From Anderseniella sp. Alg231-50 (GTDB taxonomy: Bacteria > Pseudomonadota > Alphaproteobacteria > Rhizobiales > Aestuariivirgaceae), in assembly GCF_900149695.1 (NCBI RefSeq), contig NZ_LT703004.1, forward strand, positions 310,001 through 374,000: 64,000 nt of DNA, in the 5' to 3' direction. Shown piece after piece: positions 59,445-64,000 of this stretch. The translations under genes were made by a program, and so were the position numbers. The stretch's first letter is position 1; each line of letters opens with the position of its first letter. Below the pieces are notes generated by a model. That model was given only the letters and a program-made list of their open reading frames with translations. It was not told where the DNA came from and did not search any database.

Positions 59445-60182
59445 TTAAGCATGCCCTTCCACCGTCTCCACGAGCGCAAAGGCCTGCACCGGCTTGTCTG
59501 CCGGCGTAAACAGCAGGTTGCCCTCTTCATCCATGCCGGTCACCCGCCCGGACACGGTGATCCCGGCATGGGAAACCGTAATATCCTCGTCCGATCCCAT
59601 GGCGCGGCCCAGCCAGTTTTCATGCACGCCCTTGAAACCTTCATTCATCCAGCCATCGATCCAGGTCAGGAAATGGCGTGAAACGGACTCAAGCAACATG
59701 GTGCGGGTAACTTCACCTGCACCTTCTTCATGCAAGGTGGTACGATCCGGCAGTTCGCCCGGGTTTTCGACGGACAGGTCAAGCGTAATGGCCACGTCAA
59801 GGCCGAGCACCATCCATTGCGGCTCATCATCTGCTGCGAGCCCGGCCGGGACATCCAGCGTGATGGCACCAGCCCGGGCGCCATTGACCAGGATGTCGCC
59901 CGGCCAGCGATAGTGAATACCTATTTCCGGCGGCGAGATGGCGCCAAAGGCATCACCAAACGCCACCGCCAGAACATGACGCACCTGAACAGCGCGCGAC
60001 AGGGGCACATCCGGTTCCAGCACCACCGCCATATTGAGGCGGTCTTCCGACTGCGACCAGTACAGGTCGCCGGCACCTGCCTCACCTGCCATTGCAGCGG
60101 CGGTTGCCATCCGGGCAGTATCGGTTCCAGGCGCAACGGCAATGCCGTTCAGCAATGGCGGAAAAACCGGTTCTTCATTCAT
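59445..60182 (-). CDS. Biotin/lipoate-protein-ligase-fold protein, degenerate
   Basis: The 245-residue protein has a recognisable BPL/LplA-like core (RWPGDILVNGARAGAI, compare KWPND-type ...NG-K motifs of biotin ligase) plus a C-terminal barrel-like part (SHAGITVSGRVTGMDEEGNLLFT). The GRGRRGR biotin loop is not visible and the usual catalytic Lys after the Asn-Gly motif is replaced. The protein is probably not a standard ligase and may have a different binding role. It lies in the formate dehydrogenase block, between DUF6494-like and DUF6505-like genes. Confidence 0.75.
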   Translation of the reverse strand: MNEEPVFPPLLNGIAVAPGTDTARMATAAAMAGEAGAGDLYWSQSEDRLNMAVVLEPDVPLSRAVQVRHVLAVAFGDAFGAISPPEIGIHYRWPGDILVNGARAGAITLDVPAGLAADDEPQWMVLGLDVAITLDLSVENPGELPDRTTLHEEGAGEVTRTMLLESVSRHFLTWIDGWMNEGFKGVHENWLGRAMGSDEDITVSHAGITVSGRVTGMDEEGNLLFTPADKPVQAFALVETVEGHA

Positions 60183-60210
60183 GAGGATAACCTGCAGGCC
60201 TGGCGCGGCA

Positions 60211-60402
60211 TCACCCGAGGTCGATCTTGCCGGTCACTGTGTGATCCAGCGAAACGTCACCACATGTGATCGTCGCCGTTACCTCGACACTCCCGGAAGA
60301 CTTGCCGGACGCACGGACCGCCTCTTCGATTTTCTGCTGCGATGTCACGCCGACCTGCTTGAGGAACTTGCGCATCGACATGTTGAACTTGTCGTCATCC
60401 AT
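60211..60402 (-). CDS. DUF6494-like small protein
   Basis: The 63-residue protein (MDDDKFNMSMRKFLKQVGVT; SVEVTATITCGDVSLDHTVTG) resembles the DUF6494 family, small soluble proteins encoded in formate dehydrogenase regions. It has one Cys and no signal. A ribosome site is present (AGGGAATACGG) before the ATG. It lies 28 bp before the biotin-ligase-like gene. Confidence 0.65.
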   Translation of the reverse strand: MDDDKFNMSMRKFLKQVGVTSQQKIEEAVRASGKSSGSVEVTATITCGDVSLDHTVTGKIDLG

Positions 60403-60492
60403 TTCCCGTATTCCCTGTTGTTGTTAGAGGCATCACTTCAGCAACGATCATGCTCATGGCTACTGAGCACAGCAACCAGAACCGGTCGCGTT

Positions 60493-60615
60493 CTATTGGC
60501 GAACATTGTCAGTTGCGTACACATTGCTCGCCGAAAATTGCAGCGAAGCCAGCCCGAAATGCGCGCCGACACCGATCACAGCCATGGCCGCGCATGCCAG
60601 TACAAATGCTTTCAT
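60493..60615 (-). CDS. 40-residue hypothetical single-helix peptide
   Basis: The reading frame starts at an ATG preceded by AGGAAGG (10 bases upstream) and encodes 40 residues (MKAFVLACAAMAVIGVGAHF, then GLASLQFSASNVYATDNVRQ) before TAG. The first half is a membrane helix or uncleaved signal and the second is polar. Its ribosome site and its position in the formate dehydrogenase block argue that it is real. No homologue is recognised; it may be a small accessory membrane peptide. Confidence 0.6.
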   Translation of the reverse strand: MKAFVLACAAMAVIGVGAHFGLASLQFSASNVYATDNVRQ

Positions 60616-60722
60616 TGTCTTGACCCTTCCTGTTTCCCCTTTAGCCGCAGCCGGTCAGGGCCGCTGCTCTTGCCATTGCCCTACTGATATAGGGACGCCA
60701 CGCACCTATGTGCAAACTGTTT

Positions 60723-62132
60723 TCACTTGGCTGTCTGATCCTGCGGCGTTTTAGTTTGCTCTTTCAGCCACACGATCATGGCGTCGCGTTCTTCGGTGTT
60801 GGACATTTTCTGCAACGGCATCTTGGTGCCGGGCACCAGGTGCTGCGGGCCTTTTTCGAACAACTGGCCAATTGTATCTGCATTCCACACAATATCAGAC
60901 TCAAGCAAGGCCTTCGAATAGGCATACCCCGTCAAAGTACCGGCCTTGCGGCCGAACACACCATAAAGGGTCGGCCCGGCGCGATTGGCGTCATCCGGTG
61001 ACAGGGTATGGCAGACGGAGCATTTGCGGGCGAACTGGCGTTCACCGACGCTCAGGCCCTCATCGGCTTGAAAGCGGCGCGGAAACTTGCCGCGCGCCGG
61101 TTCAAAATCACGGCCCGGGCGGAATTGCCAGTAATGTACCGTGTCATCGAGCCCGCCCAGATAAAGCGTGTCGCCGTCACCGGAAAACGTCAGCGCCCAG
61201 ATCGGGCCGTACGGATTGTCGAGCAGTTTCACCGGTGTCCAGTCGGTCATGTCATGTACCGACACAATGCCGTCGCCGCCACCGAACGCCAGAACCTTGT
61301 GTTCCGGCGACACCGCAACCGACAGGATGGGGCGGTCGCGCTGTGCCAGTTGATGAGCAATTTCACCGCTTTCAATATCCAGCACGGCCGCGGTTCCGTT
61401 GAGCGCACCAAAAGCCAGCTCCGTGCCGCCGGGCAAGGCAGCCAGCACGTTGATGCCCCAGCCATTGCGATAGATTACCCGTTCTTCAGCCCCGTCGCTG
61501 ACCTGCCATTTACGGACGGTGGCGTCGGTGCCTGTGGAATAGACAAATTTTCCGTCGGTCGAAAATACCGCCGCGTTGACCGTGTTGCGGTGGCCCTTGA
61601 GCACATGCAGCAGCCGCTTTTCGGCCAGCGACCAGATCCGCAGCGTGCGATCCCACGACGCGGACACCAAAAGCCTGCCGTCCGGTGATACGGCGAGAGA
61701 GACCACCTTGAGATCATGGCCCTTGAAAACGTGCTCAACTTCCCCGGACTTAAGATCCAGCAGCCGCACCATGCCATCGTCGCTGCCGGTGACCGCGTGC
61801 CCGCCATCGGGCAGGACAGCCACCGCATTCACCGCGCCGTCATGATCAGAGAAGCGCTTGCGCATGGCGGGCTTTGTCGCATCGGCGACATCCCAATACA
61901 TCATCGAATAGTCAAAGCTGCCGGAAACGATGCCGATACCGTCGGGAGACGTGGCAACCGACTTGACCGGACCGCCATGGCCTTTTAGATCGCCCTCACC
62001 GGGCTTGATCTCAGCCATGACCGGCAGGCTAAGCGTCGCAATCAGCGTGACGATTGCCACCTGCGCAATCCTGACCGACCGGATCTTCAGCAGGCTAAAG
62101 GCAAGAGCTTCGAAAACGCGATCACCGGTCAA
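60723..62132 (-). CDS. WD40-repeat protein fused to c-type cytochrome domain
   Basis: The 469-residue exported protein has an N-terminal signal or anchor, a WD40 beta-propeller (GHGGPVKSVATSPDG; GHDLKVVSLAVSPDGRLLVSASWDRTLRIWSL; GHRNTVNAAVFSTDGKFVYSTGTDATVRKW) and a C-terminal monohaem cytochrome c domain. Haem attachment is CSVCH at residues 371-375, with the likely axial Met in GTKMP. It should be periplasmic. It lies 18 bp downstream of the formate dehydrogenase gamma subunit gene, so it may take electrons from, or scaffold, that enzyme, which is inference. Confidence 0.87.
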   Translation of the reverse strand: MTGDRVFEALAFSLLKIRSVRIAQVAIVTLIATLSLPVMAEIKPGEGDLKGHGGPVKSVATSPDGIGIVSGSFDYSMMYWDVADATKPAMRKRFSDHDGAVNAVAVLPDGGHAVTGSDDGMVRLLDLKSGEVEHVFKGHDLKVVSLAVSPDGRLLVSASWDRTLRIWSLAEKRLLHVLKGHRNTVNAAVFSTDGKFVYSTGTDATVRKWQVSDGAEERVIYRNGWGINVLAALPGGTELAFGALNGTAAVLDIESGEIAHQLAQRDRPILSVAVSPEHKVLAFGGGDGIVSVHDMTDWTPVKLLDNPYGPIWALTFSGDGDTLYLGGLDDTVHYWQFRPGRDFEPARGKFPRRFQADEGLSVGERQFARKCSVCHTLSPDDANRAGPTLYGVFGRKAGTLTGYAYSKALLESDIVWNADTIGQLFEKGPQHLVPGTKMPLQKMSNTEERDAMIVWLKEQTKTPQDQTAK

Positions 62133-62150
62133 GTTTTTAACCTCGGCAAG

Positions 62151-63260
62151 CTATTCCGCCGGCTGACCGGCGGAGGAGCCGGCAGCAGGCGCCGACTTGG
62201 CCTTCTGCTCCTCCTCTTCAACCCACAGGCTGTGATGTTCTCGCGCCCAGTTGGTATCAACCTCTCCGGACCCCATCGCGTCGAATGCGCCTTCCATGCC
62301 AACGGACCCGATATAGATGTGCCCCAGTATAATGATGATGAAGACAACGCCGACTATGCCATGCCAGATCTGGTTGAGTTGCTGTTCCTGGATCGGGGTC
62401 ACGCTGGTCGGCAGCTCAAAGCCGATTGCGTTCAGGGCGGCAAAGGTCTTTGCCATGAACGCCGTTTCGAACGGGAACATCAGCGCAATGCCGGACAGGG
62501 ATATGGAAATTGTCAGGACAACAACGCTCCAGAACAGGATTTTCTGACCCGCATTGAATTTCTTTGCCGGTGGGTGTGAGCCCCTGGTGAACAGTCCGCC
62601 ACCTTTCAACAGCCAGACCAGGTCGTGCCGGTTCGGGAAGTTGTGAACAACCCACAAAATGAAGGCCAGCGCCACGCCCAGCATGAAGGCGAATGAGAGA
62701 TAGTTGTGCAGGTACTTGCCCCACAAGGTGATGAACGCAAATGTTTCCTTGCCGATCACCGGCATCAGCGCATAACGGCCAAACAGCATGTTCAGGCCGG
62801 AAAGTGCAAGGATCACAAACGACCCAGCCATCAGCCAGTGGGCAAATCGTTCAAGGCCGTTAAAGCGCTGCATGGTCACGCCTGACCGGCCGTGGTCGAT
62901 CTTGATGCGGCCGCGCAGCAGGAAGTACAAAGCCAGCAGGAACAGGATCGCGAGGAGCCCATAGGTTGCATACAGCTTCAGCGGGCCGTTGCGAAACGAC
63001 CGATAGGCGGTATCGCCTTCCGACTGGATCAGCACACCGGCATTCTTGTCCGGGATGGAAACATTGCCGGTAGCCCCTTTTCGGATCTGGCTCCAGAAAC
63101 CGGTATTCAGGTCCGTGCTCTGGGCTTCAGTCGCCACGTCCGGGCTGGTTGTCTGGGCAATTGCGGGCGTGCTGTTACCGCCGATCGCAAGCATTGCTAC
63201 CGCAATGAGAGCCAAGCATACAGTACGTATGGATTTCACTAGGTCTGTGCTGGATTTCAT
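62151..63260 (-). CDS. Formate dehydrogenase gamma subunit (cytochrome b556)
   Basis: The 369-residue protein has an N-terminal signal-like helix and then a cytochrome b556 core with membrane helices and conserved His for two b haems (MQRFNGLERFAHWLMAGSFVILALSGLNMLFG; HNYLSFAFMLG; LVWLLKGGGL). It anchors formate dehydrogenase to the inner membrane and passes electrons to quinone. A cytoplasmic acidic/Lys tail follows (EEEEQKAKSAPAAG). It lies downstream of the beta subunit and a small lipoprotein gene on the reverse strand, so it belongs to the same operon. Confidence 0.92.
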   Translation of the reverse strand: MKSSTDLVKSIRTVCLALIAVAMLAIGGNSTPAIAQTTSPDVATEAQSTDLNTGFWSQIRKGATGNVSIPDKNAGVLIQSEGDTAYRSFRNGPLKLYATYGLLAILFLLALYFLLRGRIKIDHGRSGVTMQRFNGLERFAHWLMAGSFVILALSGLNMLFGRYALMPVIGKETFAFITLWGKYLHNYLSFAFMLGVALAFILWVVHNFPNRHDLVWLLKGGGLFTRGSHPPAKKFNAGQKILFWSVVVLTISISLSGIALMFPFETAFMAKTFAALNAIGFELPTSVTPIQEQQLNQIWHGIVGVVFIIIILGHIYIGSVGMEGAFDAMGSGEVDTNWAREHHSLWVEEEEQKAKSAPAAGSSAGQPAE

Positions 63261-63347
63261 AACGCTGATCCCCTTGGATTGCCCGTGTCAGGTATAAGAT
63301 TGTCCCCTGCCTGATCTCTTTCTGTCAATCAGGCCTGTATGCCGTTG

Positions 63348-63545
63348 TTACACACCGCCGCCGCGCTGGATTTTCATGCGCCTGCGCAATTGCTCCCTGG
63401 TGTCATCATTCAATTCCTCATCCGCCGTGCCGCTGTAAACCCCTTTTTCTTTCAAAAACGGATTGTCGGCTTCCCGCTCCTGGCAACCGGCCAGCAGGCC
63501 GAGAAGTATCGCCAGCATGAAAAACCGAATGGTTCGCGTATCCAT
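63348..63545 (-). CDS. Small lipoprotein in the formate dehydrogenase operon
   Basis: The 65-residue product starts MDTRTIRFFMLAILLGLLAGC, with a lipobox (LLAGC), then a short charged periplasmic tail (ADEELNDDTREQLRRRMKIQRGG). ATG 63545 is used because AAGGGG lies about 9 bases upstream. Such small lipoproteins appear between FDH subunit genes in related genomes. No enzyme function is evident. Confidence 0.75.
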   Translation of the reverse strand: MDTRTIRFFMLAILLGLLAGCQEREADNPFLKEKGVYSGTADEELNDDTREQLRRRMKIQRGGGV

Positions 63546-63640
63546 GAACAAAGTCACCCCTTCCAGGTGTGGCACGGCAAAACCATTGCCGGTGAAATTT
63601 CAACAAGTGCAGTCCGGCAATAGTGCAAGCTTGTGGACCA

Positions 63641-63664
63641 AGGGCGGCGATTTCTCGCCGCCCT
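63641..63664. other. Stable hairpin upstream of lipoprotein gene
   Basis: A 10-bp perfect stem (AGGGCGGCGA / TCGCCGCCCT) with a 4-base loop lies 96 bp upstream of the lipoprotein start on the transcribed strand. It is probably an mRNA structure in the FDH operon leader between the beta subunit and lipoprotein genes. Confidence 0.6.
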
Positions 63665-63704
63665 GTCCGGACATCATCGACATGTCCATATCATCGATGT
63701 GACC

Positions 63705-63731
63705 GTCAGGAACCGCTATGCGGTTCCTGAC
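63705..63731. other. Stable intercistronic hairpin after fdh beta subunit gene
   Basis: A 12-bp perfect stem (GTCAGGAACCGC / GCGGTTCCTGAC) with a 3-base loop lies 17 bp downstream of the beta subunit stop on the transcribed strand. No U-run follows in that direction, so it is a candidate transcript-processing or attenuation site rather than a full terminator. Confidence 0.65.
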
Positions 63732-63747
63732 TGTTTCATGTCGGCGG

Positions 63748-64000
63748 TTAAGAGCCGGAACCGGGATAGGCCTTGCCCCATCCCCAGGCACCGGAACCGA
63801 AGCCACGGCCAACCACACGCTCGCGGTAAATGTTGGCGACCTGGTCGCCATCACCTGCAAGCAGCGCCTTGGTCGAACACATTTCTGCACAAAGCGGCAG
63901 TTTGCCTTCGGCCAGACGGTTGCGGCCATACTTCTTGAACTCCTTGTCGGAGTTGGCTTCCTCGGGACCACCGGCGCAGAAGGTACATTTGTCCATCTTG
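63748..64000 (-). CDS. Formate dehydrogenase iron-sulfur (beta) subunit, 5' truncated by window
   Basis: The reading frame enters from the right window edge and ends at 63748. The visible part contains CTFCAGG, CAEMCSTKALLAGDG and the FDH beta C-terminus (YRERVVGRGFGSGAWGWGKAYPG). These are the ferredoxin-type cluster-binding motifs of the periplasmic beta subunit that passes electrons from the catalytic alpha subunit to the b-type cytochrome. The N-terminal half lies outside the window. It is the first gene of the reverse-strand operon seen here. Confidence 0.9.
   Translation of the reverse strand, partial: KMDKCTFCAGGPEEANSDKEFKKYGRNRLAEGKLPLCAEMCSTKALLAGDGDQVANIYRERVVGRGFGSGAWGWGKAYPGSGS

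Overview
The window looks like chromosomal DNA of an alphaproteobacterium, probably a marine or otherwise osmolyte-rich-habitat relative of the Hyphomicrobiales/Rhodobacterales. The reasons are GC-rich, codon-biased genes, dense ABC uptake systems, three DUF1194 proteins, DUF3305/DUF3306 formate dehydrogenase accessory genes and DddP-like and DddQ-like proteins. Species cannot be fixed from sequence alone. Most of it is ordinary single-copy coding DNA; no phage, CRISPR array or complete insertion sequence was seen.

Region 1 (1-12.8 kb): the end of a dipeptide-type ABC transporter (two permeases and a fused double ATPase with an odd C-terminal tail), a DUF1801 protein and a DUF1194 protein. 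A forward catabolic operon follows: two tandem FAD oxidoreductase-GcvT proteins of the dimethylglycine/sarcosine dehydrogenase type, an enolase-superfamily enzyme and a DddP-like M24-fold protein. Region 2 (12.8-21.5 kb): a small secreted protein flanked by inverted copies of a non-coding repeat element, a DddQ/DddL-type cupin (candidate DMSP lyase), an MmgE/PrpD protein, a DgcA-like NADH:flavin oxidoreductase, a LysR regulator divergent from DoxX and VOC genes with a clear palindromic operator, and a second DUF1194 gene. Regions 1-2 read as a methylated-osmolyte (betaine/DMSP-like) uptake and catabolism island.

Region 3 (21.5-31 kb): a reverse-strand polyamine-type ABC operon with hairpins bracketing the binding-protein gene, moaA, and an SsuABC/TauABC-type ABC operon interrupted between ATPase and permease by a 269-bp MITE-like element that supplies a stop codon and a start codon. 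Region 4 (31-48.8 kb): metabolic and transport genes, including an RlpA-like protein, a diaminopropionate ammonia-lyase-like enzyme, three short-chain dehydrogenases (one lies in region 3), two DMT exporters, tRNA-Leu(UAA), an acyl-ACP/CoA synthetase, gpt, a MOSC protein, the third DUF1194 gene, an Ldh-type oxidoreductase, a MocR/PdxR-type regulator divergent from three consecutive FMN split-barrel proteins, a small K+ channel, an M20 peptidase, and an SLC13 transporter with a tandem universal stress protein.

Region 5 (48.9-64 kb): an acidic Ala-rich membrane protein, DUF3305/DUF3306 genes divergent from a large multi-cluster ferredoxin protein, a LysE exporter, an ArsR-YraQ-type permease pair with an operator palindrome, and then a long reverse-strand block ending in formate dehydrogenase. 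That block runs from the FDH iron-sulfur beta subunit (at the window edge) through a lipoprotein, the gamma cytochrome b subunit, a WD40-cytochrome c fusion, a 40-residue membrane peptide, a DUF6494-like protein, a degenerate biotin/lipoate-ligase-fold protein and DUF6505/DUF6352-like proteins. MoaA (molybdopterin) and the ferredoxin/DUF330x genes probably serve the same molybdo- or tungsto-enzyme.
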